Shown piece by piece: positions 7,947 to 17,037 of a stretch of DNA of 64,000 nucleotides (positions are counted from its first letter, which is position 1; each line of letters starts with the position of its first letter). Under the pieces are notes generated by a model. That model was given only the letters and a program-made list of their open reading frames with translations. It made no database searches and was not told the DNA's origin. The stretch is from Brachybacterium sp. P6-10-X1 (GTDB taxonomy: Bacteria; Actinomycetota; Actinomycetes; Actinomycetales; Dermabacteraceae), in NCBI RefSeq assembly GCF_001969445.1, contig NZ_CP017297.1, positions 2,914,001 to 2,978,000 of the forward strand, in the 5' to 3' direction. A program made the translations under genes and the position numbers.

Positions 7947-9524
7947 TCACGTCCCGCAGAAGGTCATGAAGAGGTCGCCGCCGTCGCCGGGCCCCTCGAG
8001 GTGAGCATGCTCCGCCCGATGCTCGAAGGGCCGCCGGACCGCCTCCAGAAGAGTCCGCGCCGGCTCGAGATCGCCCCGGTGCGCGGCGCGCAGAGCCGCG
8101 TCGAGATGCATGTTGCGCGGGATGTGGACCGGGTTCGTGCGCGCCATCGCCTCCTCCGAGGCGTCGGCCGACGGGCCCGTCCCCCGCAGAGCGAGCAGCC
8201 GCCCGTGCCAGACCTCGAAGGGCGCGGGGTCGCGGAACAGGGCGGACGGATCCCCGTCCGTCAGTGCGCGGAAGAAGCCGGTGTGGTCGACCTGCTGCTC
8301 CTCGAGGAGGGCGAAGAGGTCGGCGCCGAGCTCGCGGATGCTCGGGAGGGGATCAGGTCCGGGCCCCGCCCCGGTCGCCGCGGCACCTTCGCCGTCGGGC
8401 GGTGAGCCTCCGCCCCGGGCCGGACCTGTCGCCACCGGGATGCCGAGCTTGGCGGCCAGGCCCCGCGCGTATGCGGCGAGGACATGGCCCTCGTAGCCCT
8501 CGAGCACGGCGGTGGCCTGCTCGACGGCGACGTTCGGATCCTCCTCGTCGACGAGCTCGAGCAGCGTCTCGGCGCAGCGCGAGAGGTTCCACAGGGCGAT
8601 GCCCGGCTGATTGCCGTAGGCGTAGCGACCACCGCGGTCGATCGAGCTGAACACGGCTCCATGGCGGTGGACGTCGAGGAAGGCACAGGGCCCGTAGTCG
8701 ATGCCCTCACCGGACAGCGCCATGTTGTCCGTGTTCATGACCCCGTGGACGAAGCCGACCAGCATCCACTGCGCCGTCAGCTCTGCCTGGGACCGCATCA
8801 CCGCCTCGAGCAGGGCCAGCGGCGGGCTCTCGGCCCCCTCGGCCGTCGGATGATGGCGCTCGATCACATGATCGAGCAGCGCCCGGCGCACTCCGAGGTC
8901 GTGGTGCCACGCCGCGTGCTCGAGGGTTCCGACGCGCAGATGGCTCGCGGCGGCGCGCACCAGCAGCGCTCCCGGTTCCGGGGTCACGCCCTGGCGCGGG
9001 GCGATCTGCTCGCCCGTGGTCAGCACCGCGAGCGCGCGGGTGGTGGGGATGCCGAGGGCATGCAGGGATTCGCCGACGACCGCCTCGCGCAGCATCGGGC
9101 CCAGCGGGGCCTTGCCGTCCCCGGCGCGGGCGAAGGGGGTCGCACCGGCCCCTTTGAGGTGCAGGTCGCGACGGTCCCCGAGAGTGTCGACGAGGTCGCC
9201 CAGCAGCACGGCGCGGCCATCGCCGAGCTGAGGGTTCGCGCTGCCGAACTGGTGGCCGGCGTACGCCTGCGCCGTGGTGAAGGGGCGCTCGGGCGCGTCG
9301 GAGCCGGGGATCAGCGGTTTCCCGGCGGCATCGAGCTGCCCGGTCAGCAGAGCCATGCCCTCCGGGCCGCACAGCCACGCCGCGTCGTAGCCGAGCTCGG
9401 CGGCCAGGTCCTCGTTCAGCCAGACCAGCTCGGGTGCCGGCGGGACGTCCGCCTGCCAGGGGACGGACAGCTCCGGGACCGCGGCCGCATAGCTCTGCTG
9501 CAGCACCGGGTCATTCATCGGCAT
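7947..9524 (-). CDS. selO: Protein adenylyltransferase SelO (YdiU/UPF0061 family)
   Basis: The 525-residue protein matches the SelO pseudokinase family, which transfers AMP from ATP to serine, threonine or tyrosine residues of target proteins. Diagnostic blocks in order are AYAGHQFG and LGDGRA (about 90-105), LKGAGATPFARAGDGK (about 123-138), LREAVVGESLHALGIPTTRAL, and the metal- and nucleotide-binding GVMNTDNMALSGEGIDYGPC (about 258-277). A Gly/Pro-rich insert (GGGSPPDGEG) interrupts the C-terminal third. The bacterial C-terminal selenocysteine/cysteine seen in some SelO proteins may correspond to the Cys in FMTFCGT at the extreme end. It diverges from the ROK regulator. Confidence 0.93.
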   Translation of the reverse strand: MPMNDPVLQQSYAAAVPELSVPWQADVPPAPELVWLNEDLAAELGYDAAWLCGPEGMALLTGQLDAAGKPLIPGSDAPERPFTTAQAYAGHQFGSANPQLGDGRAVLLGDLVDTLGDRRDLHLKGAGATPFARAGDGKAPLGPMLREAVVGESLHALGIPTTRALAVLTTGEQIAPRQGVTPEPGALLVRAAASHLRVGTLEHAAWHHDLGVRRALLDHVIERHHPTAEGAESPPLALLEAVMRSQAELTAQWMLVGFVHGVMNTDNMALSGEGIDYGPCAFLDVHRHGAVFSSIDRGGRYAYGNQPGIALWNLSRCAETLLELVDEEDPNVAVEQATAVLEGYEGHVLAAYARGLAAKLGIPVATGPARGGGSPPDGEGAAATGAGPGPDPLPSIRELGADLFALLEEQQVDHTGFFRALTDGDPSALFRDPAPFEVWHGRLLALRGTGPSADASEEAMARTNPVHIPRNMHLDAALRAAHRGDLEPARTLLEAVRRPFEHRAEHAHLEGPGDGGDLFMTFCGT

Positions 9525-9569
9525 CGCCTCCTGCGCCCCACGCTACCGCCGCACGCGACGGGTCCGCTC

Positions 9570-9598
9570 TTGACACCGCACGGCGACGGGCGAAGACT
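9570..9598 (+). promoter_or_regulatory. Candidate sigma-70-type promoter for the ROK operon
   Basis: A perfect TTGACA lies at 9570-9575. With a 17-base spacer it leads to AAGACT at 9593-9598, a weak -10 match. The following TGTGCATGCATTGTGCA segment (about 9599-9615) is partly palindromic and could be an operator. The ROK start lies at 9670. Confidence 0.4.
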
Positions 9599-9669
9599 GT
9601 GCATGCATTGTGCAACCGGGTTTCAGAACAGCAGGACGGTTGCCGCGACCACGAGAGCGAGGGAGCTCG

Positions 9670-10890
9670 ATGACGACGGCCGACGACTCCCCCGCGGCGC
9701 GCCCGGATCCTGGCCCGGGAACGGCCATGCGTCGGGCCAACGCCCGCGACTGCGTGCTCACTCTGCGCACCGCCTCCGGCGCGCTGACCATCGGCGAGCT
9801 CTCCACCGCCACGGGCCTGTCCCGGCCCACCGTCGAGAGCGTGCTGCAGGACCTCGTCGCCGCGGGTACGATCTCCCCGGCCCCCACCGCCGACGCCGGC
9901 CGCCGCGGACGCCCCGCACGCCGCTTCACCCTGGACCCCGACGCGGCGACCGTCGCGGCCCTCGACCTCGGTGAGCGCACCGTGAGCTGCCTGCTCACCG
10001 ATGCGCTCGGCACAGTCCTCGCCCGGAGCACCGTGGAGGTCGAGAGCGGGGACCACCTCGCGGCGATCGGGCGGGCGATCGAACGCACCGGGTCCCGGCC
10101 GGACGTCGTCGGCCTCGCCGTACCGGGAATCCTCGCCGCCGACGGCCGCGTCACCCGGAGCCTCGCCCTGGACGACCTCGTCGGCCGCGACCTCGCCGCG
10201 GAGGTCACCCAGCAGATGAACTGCTCGGTCGTGGTCGAGAACGACATCAAGCTCGCCGCCCTCGCGGAGCGCCACCTGGGCCCGCCCGCGAACTCCATCG
10301 CCTACCTGCAGATCGGCCATCGCCTCTCGGTGGCCCTCATCGTGGACGGGGTGATCCTGCAGGGCAGCCACCGCCTGGCCGGCGAGCTCGGCAGTCAGCG
10401 CGGGATGCGCTGGACCAGCACCTCGCAGCGCGGACGGCTGACCTGGTCCACCGGGGACGAGGCGAAGCCGCTGCTGGAGCGGGCGGCGGCCGGGGAGGAG
10501 ATCGCCCGGCGCGAGGTCGAGGATTTCTGCGCGGAGATCGCGCCGCGACTGGCCACCGTGGCGCTGACCGTGGATCCCGAGCTGGTGGTCGTCGGCGGCG
10601 GACTCTCACGGGCGGGCGAGACCCTGCTCGATCCGCTGCGGCGCAGCCTGCAGCACCTGCTGATGACCCCGGAGCATCCCGAGGTGGTGGCCGCCCGACT
10701 CACCACGGACGGCTCGCTGATCGGCGCGCTCGGCCGGGCCTTCGAGCACGGCTCCGCCCGCGTCGCCGGGGTGCCCGGCGTCCCGGCACCGTGGCCACGG
10801 TTCCTCGCAACACCCACTCCGTCGGCCACCGCACCGTCGGCCGCGGCCCCGGACGCCGCGGCGTCGACGGCCTCGTCCTCCCGCACCTGA
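9670..10890 (+). CDS. ROK-family transcriptional regulator
   Basis: I place the start at ATG 9670 (AGGGAG ribosome site), giving 406 residues. Residues 18-85 form a winged helix-turn-helix (LTIGELSTATGLSRPTVESVLQ). The ROK domain follows with ALDLGERTVSCLLTD, AVPGIL, VENDIKLAALAERHLG (the conserved Asp) and VVGGGLSRAGETLL. The CxCGxxGC zinc motif of ROK sugar kinases is missing, so this should be a ligand-binding repressor and not a kinase. It lies directly upstream of, and co-directional with, a sugar isomerase-like gene and a Gfo/Idh/MocA oxidoreductase, which it probably controls. The effector is likely a sugar or polyol. Confidence 0.85.
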   Translation: MTTADDSPAARPDPGPGTAMRRANARDCVLTLRTASGALTIGELSTATGLSRPTVESVLQDLVAAGTISPAPTADAGRRGRPARRFTLDPDAATVAALDLGERTVSCLLTDALGTVLARSTVEVESGDHLAAIGRAIERTGSRPDVVGLAVPGILAADGRVTRSLALDDLVGRDLAAEVTQQMNCSVVVENDIKLAALAERHLGPPANSIAYLQIGHRLSVALIVDGVILQGSHRLAGELGSQRGMRWTSTSQRGRLTWSTGDEAKPLLERAAAGEEIARREVEDFCAEIAPRLATVALTVDPELVVVGGGLSRAGETLLDPLRRSLQHLLMTPEHPEVVAARLTTDGSLIGALGRAFEHGSARVAGVPGVPAPWPRFLATPTPSATAPSAAAPDAAASTASSSRT

Positions 10891-10952
10891 CGCTCGAGCA
10901 GTCCTGTCCACCACCCCCGAGAACCACGGCACCCCGATCGCGAAGGAACCTC

Positions 10953-11852
10953 ATGACCACCGGCATCCGCCTCGGCTTCAGCTCCTACAGCTTCCATTCC
11001 CAGCTCTCCACCGGCGGGATGACCCTGCCCGAGGTGATCGACTGGGTCGCCGCCGGCGACGGCGAGCACCTCGAGCTCGCCTCCCTCGGCGACGATCCCG
11101 GCGCCCCCATCCCCAACATCGCCTCCGACCCCGCCTACGTCGAACGGATCCGAGCACACGCCGAGCATGCCGGAGTGGCGCTGTCCACCCTGGCGATCGG
11201 GGCGAACTTCCTCACCGACGACCCCGAGGAGCTCGCCGCGCAGATCGACCGCGTGAAGGCCCACGTGGACCTCGCCGAGCGGCTCGGGATCCGCCAGATG
11301 CGCCACGACGTGGTCGCCCACGCCGGATACGAAGGGGACGACACCCCGCAGTTCGAGCAGGCGCTGCCCTCGATCGTCGCCGCGAGCAAGGAGATCGCGC
11401 AGTACGCCGCGACCAAGGGCATCACCACCAGCCTCGAGAACCACGGCTTCTTCGTGCAGGCCGCCGATCGCGTGCGGCGGATCGTCCACGCCGTCGACGA
11501 GCCGAACTTCGCCACCACGCTGGACGTGGGCAACTTCGTGTGCGTCGACGAGGACCCCACCGTCTCGGTCCCACAGAACCTGCCGTACGCGATGGTCGTC
11601 CACCTCAAGGACTTCTACATCCGCCCGGCCGACGCCGATCCCGGCGCGGGCTGGTTCCGCAGCCGCGGCGGCAAGCACCTGCGCGGCGCCGTCGTCGGCA
11701 ACGGCGACATCGACCTGCGCTCGGTGGCCCGCTCGATCCGCGAGGCCGGGTACACCGGCTTCGTCTCGATCGAGTTCGAGGGCTGGGAGGACTGCCTGCT
11801 GGGCTGCGAGCGCGGCCTGGCCAATGCCCGCCGTCTGCTCGATCTCGACTGA
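10953..11852 (+). CDS. Sugar phosphate isomerase/epimerase-like TIM-barrel protein
   Basis: The 299-residue protein begins at ATG 10953 after an AAGGAA site. It belongs to the xylose-isomerase-like TIM-barrel family (AP_endonuc_2, PF01261), whose members isomerise or epimerise sugars and inositol derivatives with a divalent metal. Visible strands and candidate metal ligands include GITTSLENHGFF (Glu), TTLDVGNFV (Asp), VHLKDFY (His/Asp) and FVSIEFEGWED (Glu) near the C-terminus, the usual Glu-Asp-His-Glu pattern. It lies between the ROK regulator and a dehydrogenase, which supports a sugar or polyol catabolic role, but the exact substrate is unknown. Confidence 0.85.
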   Translation: MTTGIRLGFSSYSFHSQLSTGGMTLPEVIDWVAAGDGEHLELASLGDDPGAPIPNIASDPAYVERIRAHAEHAGVALSTLAIGANFLTDDPEELAAQIDRVKAHVDLAERLGIRQMRHDVVAHAGYEGDDTPQFEQALPSIVAASKEIAQYAATKGITTSLENHGFFVQAADRVRRIVHAVDEPNFATTLDVGNFVCVDEDPTVSVPQNLPYAMVVHLKDFYIRPADADPGAGWFRSRGGKHLRGAVVGNGDIDLRSVARSIREAGYTGFVSIEFEGWEDCLLGCERGLANARRLLDLD

Positions 11853-11916
11853 GCCCGCTCCCCACCCCCGTCGCCACGACCCCCATCGGCCTCCCGGCCA
11901 GAAGGAAGCACCGCAC

Positions 11917-12978
11917 ATGAGCACATTCCGAGTCGGCGTCATCGGCGCCGGAACCATCGCCCAGTCCCACCTGACCGCCTACGCCGAGAACTCCGACGTC
12001 GATCTGATCGCCGTCGCCGACATGAACCTCGAGCGCGCCCGGTCCGTGGCCGAGACCTACGGCGCGAAGCGCGCCTACGCGGATCCCCACGAGCTCCTGG
12101 CGGACGAGGAGATCGACGGGGTGTCGATCTGCACCTGGAACAACTCCCACGCCACCTGGGCGATCGCCGCGATCGAGGCCGGCAAGCACGTGCTGGTCGA
12201 GAAGCCGATCGCCCGCACCCTGGCCGAGGCCCTCGAGATCCAGCAGGCCGTCGAGCGCAGCGACCGGGTGGTGCAGGTCGGGTTCGTGCGCCGCCACTCC
12301 CCCAACTGCCAGGTGCTGAAGTCCTTCATCGACGCGGACGAGCTGGGCGAGATCTACTACGCCAAGGCCAGCTGCCTGCGTCGGGTGGGCAACCCCGGTG
12401 GCTGGTTCGCGGACAAGGAGATCTCCGGCGGCGGCCCGCTGCTGGACATCGGCATCCACGTCCTGGACCTGTGCTGGTATCTCATGGGCTCCCCGAAGGT
12501 CGTCTCCGTCAGCGGGAACACCTACGACAAGATCGGCAATCGGGCGAACGTCACCACCATGCCGCGCTACAAGGCCGCGGACTACGACCCCGACCGGAAC
12601 TCGGTCGAGGACCTGGCCAATGCGGTCATCCGCTTCGAGAACGGGGCCTCGCTGCTGCTGGACTGCTCCTTCTCGCTGCATGCCACGAAGGATTCGATCG
12701 ACGTGGCGGTGTACGGCGAGAAGGGCGGGGCGGAGCTCGAGCCGGCCCTGCACATCGCCACCGAGATGCACGACTCCGTGGTGAACATCGAGCCGCAGAT
12801 CGCCTCGCGCACCTTCGAGTTCGGCACCGGATTCGCCCGCGAGATCCAGAACTTCGTCGACGCCGGCCTGGGCCGTGCGGAGTCGGTCGCGCCGGCCTGG
12901 CACGGCGTGGAGATCGTGCGGATCCTCGAGGCGATCTATGCCTCCGCCGAGTCCGGCCAGGAGGTCCTGATCGCCTGA
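11917..12978 (+). CDS. Gfo/Idh/MocA-family NAD(P)-dependent oxidoreductase
   Basis: The start at ATG 11917 follows an AAGGA site; the product has 353 residues. The N-terminal Rossmann fold carries the nucleotide motif VGVIGAGTIAQSH (about 5-17). The family EKPIA block with its catalytic lysine is near residue 95, and GGPLLDIGIHVLDL supplies the conserved Asp and His near residue 175. The family oxidises or reduces sugars, inositols and related polyols. It forms a run with the upstream isomerase (64-base gap) and ROK regulator, so the three probably act together in one catabolic pathway. No transporter is next to them. Confidence 0.88.
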   Translation: MSTFRVGVIGAGTIAQSHLTAYAENSDVDLIAVADMNLERARSVAETYGAKRAYADPHELLADEEIDGVSICTWNNSHATWAIAAIEAGKHVLVEKPIARTLAEALEIQQAVERSDRVVQVGFVRRHSPNCQVLKSFIDADELGEIYYAKASCLRRVGNPGGWFADKEISGGGPLLDIGIHVLDLCWYLMGSPKVVSVSGNTYDKIGNRANVTTMPRYKAADYDPDRNSVEDLANAVIRFENGASLLLDCSFSLHATKDSIDVAVYGEKGGAELEPALHIATEMHDSVVNIEPQIASRTFEFGTGFAREIQNFVDAGLGRAESVAPAWHGVEIVRILEAIYASAESGQEVLIA

Positions 12979-13044
12979 CCCTCGCCGCGGCCGGGCCCGT
13001 GCTCGTCGGCGTGGATCGCGCCGGCGAGCGCGTAGGGTCGAGCC

Positions 13045-13593
13045 ATGACAGATCGCACCACGTACCTCCTGGTCGACGGCGAGAACATCGACGCCACGCT
13101 CGGCATCTCCGTCCTCGGCCGCCGCCCGCAGCCGGAGGAGCGTCCCCGTTGGAACAAACTGCTCCACCACGCCGAGGTCACGTGGGACCAGCCCGTCACG
13201 GGCCTGTTCTTCCTCGCCGTCGGTGACAGCCTCCCCTCCGGCTTCGTGCAGGCGCTGATCGCCCTCGGGTACAAGACCATCCCGCTGCGCGGCGAGGGCA
13301 AGGTCGTCGACATCGCCATCCAGCGCACCGCCGAGGCGCTGGCCTCCCGCCCGGCCGACGTCATGCTGGTCAGCCACGACCGCGACTTCGTCCCGCAGAT
13401 GCAGGACCTGGCCGCGACGCCCGAGCGCCGCACCGCCCTGATCGGCTTCCGCGAGTTCATGGCCGGAGACCTGCAGGAGATCCCGGGGATCGAGTTCCAC
13501 GACCTCGAGTACGACGTCGCCGCGTTCACCAGTCGTCTGCCGCGGGTGCGGATCATCGACATCGACGAGTTCGACCCGCTGGATTTCATCTGA
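13045..13593 (+). CDS. NYN-domain protein (putative ribonuclease)
   Basis: The 182-residue protein consists of one NYN/PIN-like domain. The acidic positions expected for a metal-dependent nuclease are visible: LLVDGENIDA (about 8-17), GKVVDIAIQ (about 87-95), VMLVSHDRDFVPQM (about 109-122). NYN proteins are thought to process RNA, with a fold shared with PIN nucleases and FLAP endonucleases. It follows the oxidoreductase after 66 bases but is unlikely to be related in function. It converges with the downstream quinone oxidoreductase. Confidence 0.82.
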   Translation: MTDRTTYLLVDGENIDATLGISVLGRRPQPEERPRWNKLLHHAEVTWDQPVTGLFFLAVGDSLPSGFVQALIALGYKTIPLRGEGKVVDIAIQRTAEALASRPADVMLVSHDRDFVPQMQDLAATPERRTALIGFREFMAGDLQEIPGIEFHDLEYDVAAFTSRLPRVRIIDIDEFDPLDFI

Positions 13594-13617
13594 GAGGTCG
13601 GGGCCTCTCCTCGCGCC

Positions 13618-14562
13618 TCAGGTGGAGAGGTCCAGGACGATCCGTCCGCGGACGCCTCCTGCCTCGAGACGGCGGTGCGCCTCGGCGGCCTCGACCGCGG
13701 GCAGCACATCGGCCACCCGCAGCTCGAGCACGCCCTGCTCGGCGAGGTCCCGCAGTCCGGCGAGCATCCCCCGCTCCTCGGCGACATCGCGCACCATGAC
13801 CGGTTCGACCCTCAGCCCGCGCGCACCGTCGCCCCGGTAGCCGCGGAAGGTGGCGACCGCTCCGCCGTCGGCGACGGCGGGCAGCACCTGCGCGGACTGG
13901 AGAGAGGCATCGGCCAGGCCGTCGACGCCGTCAGGGGCGATCTCCCGGATGCGCTCGGCGATGTCCTCGCCGCGGCGCAGGACGACGTCGGCCCCGAAGG
14001 AGCGGACCAGCTCCTCGTCCTTCTCGGCCGCGTCGGCGATCACGTGCAGACCGTCGTGGACGGCCAGCTGGACCAGGTAGCCCCCGAGGGTGCCCGCGGC
14101 GCCGGTGACGGCGAGGGTCTGCCCGGTCCCGAGCGCGAGCAGGTCGAGGGCGTGACGGGCCGTCAGCGCATTCATCGGAAGCGTCGCGGCCTCCGCATCC
14201 GAGGCACCCGTCGGGGCGCGGACCACCGATCCCACCGGCAGCACGATGTCCTCCCGGTAGGCGCCGTGCGGGCCGGTCGGCGTGACGATGCCGACCACGC
14301 GGTCCCCGACAGCAAGTCCGTCGCCGCCGTCCGGTCCGAGCTCCGCGACGACCCCCGCGACATCCATACCGGGGACGTCCCCGGGCGCGTCGGCCTGCTC
14401 CGCCTCCGACCGGGCCCCGCTGCGCACCAGGGTGTCCGTCGGGCTCACCGCAGCGGCGCTCACCCGGATCCGCAGGGTGCCGGGCCCGAGCTCCTCGACC
14501 GGGACGTCGATCTCCTGCAGGGCCTCAGGGCCTCCGTACCGTGTCACTCCGATGGCTCGCAT
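13618..14562 (-). CDS. NADPH:quinone oxidoreductase-like medium-chain dehydrogenase
   Basis: The 314-residue protein has the GroES-like N-terminal half (DVPGMDVAGVVAELG, GDRVVGIV) and a Rossmann half with VTGAAGTLGGYLVQLA near residue 153. The structural and catalytic zinc cysteines of alcohol dehydrogenases are absent, which places it with the zinc-free quinone oxidoreductase branch (QOR/zeta-crystallin type). These enzymes reduce quinones or enones with NADPH. It is divergent from the aldehyde dehydrogenase across 139 bases that contain a 12-bp palindrome, so the two may be co-regulated, for example by electrophile stress (inference). Confidence 0.85.
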   Translation of the reverse strand: MRAIGVTRYGGPEALQEIDVPVEELGPGTLRIRVSAAAVSPTDTLVRSGARSEAEQADAPGDVPGMDVAGVVAELGPDGGDGLAVGDRVVGIVTPTGPHGAYREDIVLPVGSVVRAPTGASDAEAATLPMNALTARHALDLLALGTGQTLAVTGAAGTLGGYLVQLAVHDGLHVIADAAEKDEELVRSFGADVVLRRGEDIAERIREIAPDGVDGLADASLQSAQVLPAVADGGAVATFRGYRGDGARGLRVEPVMVRDVAEERGMLAGLRDLAEQGVLELRVADVLPAVEAAEAHRRLEAGGVRGRIVLDLST

Positions 14563-14663
14563 GCTCCCTGCCTAACACTGTTCCGGAGGCGCGGCAACGG
14601 AGATGGACCGTCCGGTCGCCGTCGGCCGACGCACCCGCCGGCGGGACGACCGATCGGACGGTC

Positions 14664-14675
14664 ACCTGTACAGGT
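14664..14675. promoter_or_regulatory. 12-bp perfect palindrome in a divergent promoter region
   Basis: ACCTGTACAGGT is a perfect palindrome 26 bases before the aldehyde dehydrogenase start. The adjacent segment 14648-14663 (GACCGATCGGACGGTC) is also near-palindromic, and its GGACGGTC arm has an inverted copy GACCGTCC at 14605-14612. This is the layout of a regulator operator between two divergent genes; the regulator is not in the window. Confidence 0.4.
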
Positions 14676-14701
14676 CCTCCGGAACGGTCGAGGGTGGCCG
14701 T

Positions 14702-16078
14702 ATGGCTGGATACACGACGACCAACCCGACCACGGGGCGGACCGACGAGGAATTCACCGGGCTCGACGACGGCGGGATCCAGGACGTGCTCTCCCGGACC
14801 GCTGCGGCCTTCCCGCGCTGGCGCGGCCTCGCGGCGCAGGAGCGCGCGGAGACCCTGGAGCGGGTCGCCGACGCCTACGACGAGCGCGGCCGGGAGCTCG
14901 GGGAGCTCATCGCGACAGAGATGGGCAAACCGCTGCAGCAGGCGATCGGGGAGGCCGAGCTGGCCGGTTCCATCTATCGCTGGTACGCCGAGCACGGCCC
15001 GGATCTGCTGCGCGACGAGCAGCTGGATCCACAAGGTGCCCAGGAATCGCTGGTGCAGACCGAGCCGATCGGTCCGCTCGTCGGCGTGATGCCGTGGAAC
15101 TACCCCTACTACCAGGTGGCCCGCTTCGTGGCTCCGAACCTGATGGCCGGCAATACCATCCTGCTCAAGCACGCCGGGATCTGCGCCGCCTCCTCCGAGG
15201 TCATGGCGCAGATCCTCCACACCGCAGGCGTACCCCGGGACGCCTACATCAACATCTTCGCCTCCCATGGCCAGCTCGCCGACATGATCGCCGACGACCG
15301 GATCCGGGGCGTCTCGCTCACGGGCAGCGAGAAGGCCGGGGCAGCTGTCGCCGCCAACGCCGGGGAGCACCTGAAGAAGTCGGTGCTCGAGCTCGGCGGA
15401 TCCGACCCGCTCATCGTGCTCGAGGATGCCGACATCGAGCGCGTCGCCCGGATCGTCGCCACGGCGCGGCTCTCCAATGCCGGGCAGGCGTGCAACTCCC
15501 CCAAGCGGATGTTCGTGCCCCACGGTGATCTGGACGCGTTCGTCGCGACCGTCGTCGAGGTCTTCGAGGGCGCGAGGGTCGGTGACCCGCTGGACGGGAG
15601 CGTCGACGTCGGTCCGCTTTCCTCGGTCGGAGCGCGGGACGGGGTCCTCGAACAGGTCGAGCGCGCTGTCCGGCAGGGGGCGACCCTCCACACCGGGGGC
15701 ACGGCGATCGACCGCGCGGGCGCCTTCCTGCAGCCGGCCGTGCTGACCGGGGTCACCCCGGCCATGGACGCCTACTCCGAGGAGATCTTCGGGCCGGTCG
15801 CGGTGATCCACGGCGTCGAGTCGGTCGACGATGCGGTGGAGCAGGCCAACGACGTCCCCTACGGCCTCAGCGGCTCGGTGTGGGGCACCGATCTGGAACG
15901 TGCCCAGGAGGTGGCCGACCGTCTGGACGTCGGGATGGCCTACGTCAACGAGCACGGCACGACGCTGCCGGGTCTGCCGTTCGGCGGCGTGAAGCGCTCC
16001 GGCTTCGGTCGTGAGCTCGGCCGCTGGGGCATGGGAGAGTTCGTCAACGTCCGCCTGCGCCGCACCGCTGTCGCATGA
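14702..16078 (+). CDS. Aldehyde dehydrogenase (succinate-semialdehyde dehydrogenase-like)
   Basis: The start at ATG 14702 gives 458 residues, typical of the shorter GabD2/YneI-type enzymes. Order of motifs: MPWNYPYYQ (about 118-126), cofactor segment SLTGSEKAGAAV (about 204-215), ELGGSDPLIVLEDAD with the general-base Glu, NAGQACNSPKR with the catalytic Cys at residue 264, and EEIFGPVAVI. The GQxC context with SPKR is typical of NAD(P)-dependent succinate-semialdehyde dehydrogenases. Subfamily assignment is by motif only. It is divergent from the quinone oxidoreductase and convergent with the hydrolase downstream. Confidence 0.9.
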   Translation: MAGYTTTNPTTGRTDEEFTGLDDGGIQDVLSRTAAAFPRWRGLAAQERAETLERVADAYDERGRELGELIATEMGKPLQQAIGEAELAGSIYRWYAEHGPDLLRDEQLDPQGAQESLVQTEPIGPLVGVMPWNYPYYQVARFVAPNLMAGNTILLKHAGICAASSEVMAQILHTAGVPRDAYINIFASHGQLADMIADDRIRGVSLTGSEKAGAAVAANAGEHLKKSVLELGGSDPLIVLEDADIERVARIVATARLSNAGQACNSPKRMFVPHGDLDAFVATVVEVFEGARVGDPLDGSVDVGPLSSVGARDGVLEQVERAVRQGATLHTGGTAIDRAGAFLQPAVLTGVTPAMDAYSEEIFGPVAVIHGVESVDDAVEQANDVPYGLSGSVWGTDLERAQEVADRLDVGMAYVNEHGTTLPGLPFGGVKRSGFGRELGRWGMGEFVNVRLRRTAVA

Positions 16079-16102
16079 ACGACGGCGGTCGAGCGGGCGG
16101 CG

Positions 16103-16945
16103 TCAGCCGCGGCGCGCCAGCACCCCGTCGACGAAGCCGATCACGTCCTCGAGCACCTCATCACGGTTGGTCTCGTTGAGGATCTCGTGCCGGGCGCCCG
16201 GGTAGGTCGTCACGCGCGTGGCGCTGCCTTCGATGGCCTGCAGGCCGATCCGGCTCGCCGCGAGCGGGACCAGATGGTCGTCCTCGCCGTGCAGGTACAG
16301 CAGCGGATGGTCACCGACGGGGCCGGCCGCGGTGATCATGGCCAGGCAGCGGTCGATGGCCTCCAGGGTGGGGCGCTTGAAGTCGCCGTGCCAGACCAGC
16401 TCGTCCTCGGCATAGGCGGCGCCGACGGCGGGATCCCGGGAGAGGACGTCGGGGTCGATCGGGGTGGAGGGGATCTCCTCGAGCGCGAGCAACTCGTCCA
16501 CGATCGCCCAGGAGCCGAGCACCGGCCCGGAGAGAACCGTCGCGACCAGTCGATCGGGGTGGATCTGCGTGTAGCGCGCGGCGATCATGCCGCCCAAGGA
16601 GTGGCCGATCAGCACGATCGGCAGCTCCGGGTGCCGGTCGCGGGCGTCGCGGACCACGAGGTCGAGGTCCGCCACGACCTGGTCGAAGTCCTCGATCAGC
16701 ACGCGCTCCCCGTCACTGCGCCCATGGCCGACGTGGTCGACGGCATGGACCGCGGCGCCGGCAGCGGCCAGGCGGTCGGCCACCCAGGCGTACCGGCCGA
16801 CATGTTCGCCGTATCCATGGGCGAGCACCGCGATCCAGCGCGGATCCTGACGGGTCCAGATGCGGCCGACGAGGGCACCGGCGTGGCCGGCGAGGGTGAC
16901 GTGGTCGGAGGGGGTGAGGTCGTCGGAACGGGTGAGGGTGCTCAT
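16103..16945 (-). CDS. Alpha/beta hydrolase, monoacylglycerol lipase type
   Basis: I use ATG 16945, which lies just after a GGAAGG site; a longer frame to 17008 has no support. The 280-residue protein contains AHGYGEHVGRY near residue 40 (oxyanion region and the HGxxEH signature of this group), the nucleophile elbow GHSLGG near residue 113, LHGEDDHLVP for the catalytic Asp and PGARHEILNE for the His. This is the serine aminopeptidase S33/monoacylglycerol lipase group, which splits monoglycerides or related esters. It is divergent from the LCP gene. Confidence 0.85.
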   Translation of the reverse strand: MSTLTRSDDLTPSDHVTLAGHAGALVGRIWTRQDPRWIAVLAHGYGEHVGRYAWVADRLAAAGAAVHAVDHVGHGRSDGERVLIEDFDQVVADLDLVVRDARDRHPELPIVLIGHSLGGMIAARYTQIHPDRLVATVLSGPVLGSWAIVDELLALEEIPSTPIDPDVLSRDPAVGAAYAEDELVWHGDFKRPTLEAIDRCLAMITAAGPVGDHPLLYLHGEDDHLVPLAASRIGLQAIEGSATRVTTYPGARHEILNETNRDEVLEDVIGFVDGVLARRG

Positions 16946-17037
16946 AGAGCCATGATGCCTTCCCGGCCATCGAGGCACACTGATCCCGCCGTCCCGTAAG
17001 GTCGGCATCTTCTGTCCTCGACTCCCGCGAGAGGCTT

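Noticed and set aside
11605-13500. A 631-codon minus-strand frame opposite the oxidoreductase and NYN genes
   Set aside because: Covers several well-supported plus-strand genes and shows no family motif.
16946-17008. Upstream extension of the monoacylglycerol-lipase-like gene
   Set aside because: The extra 21 residues have no family match and the ATG at 16945 has a ribosome site.
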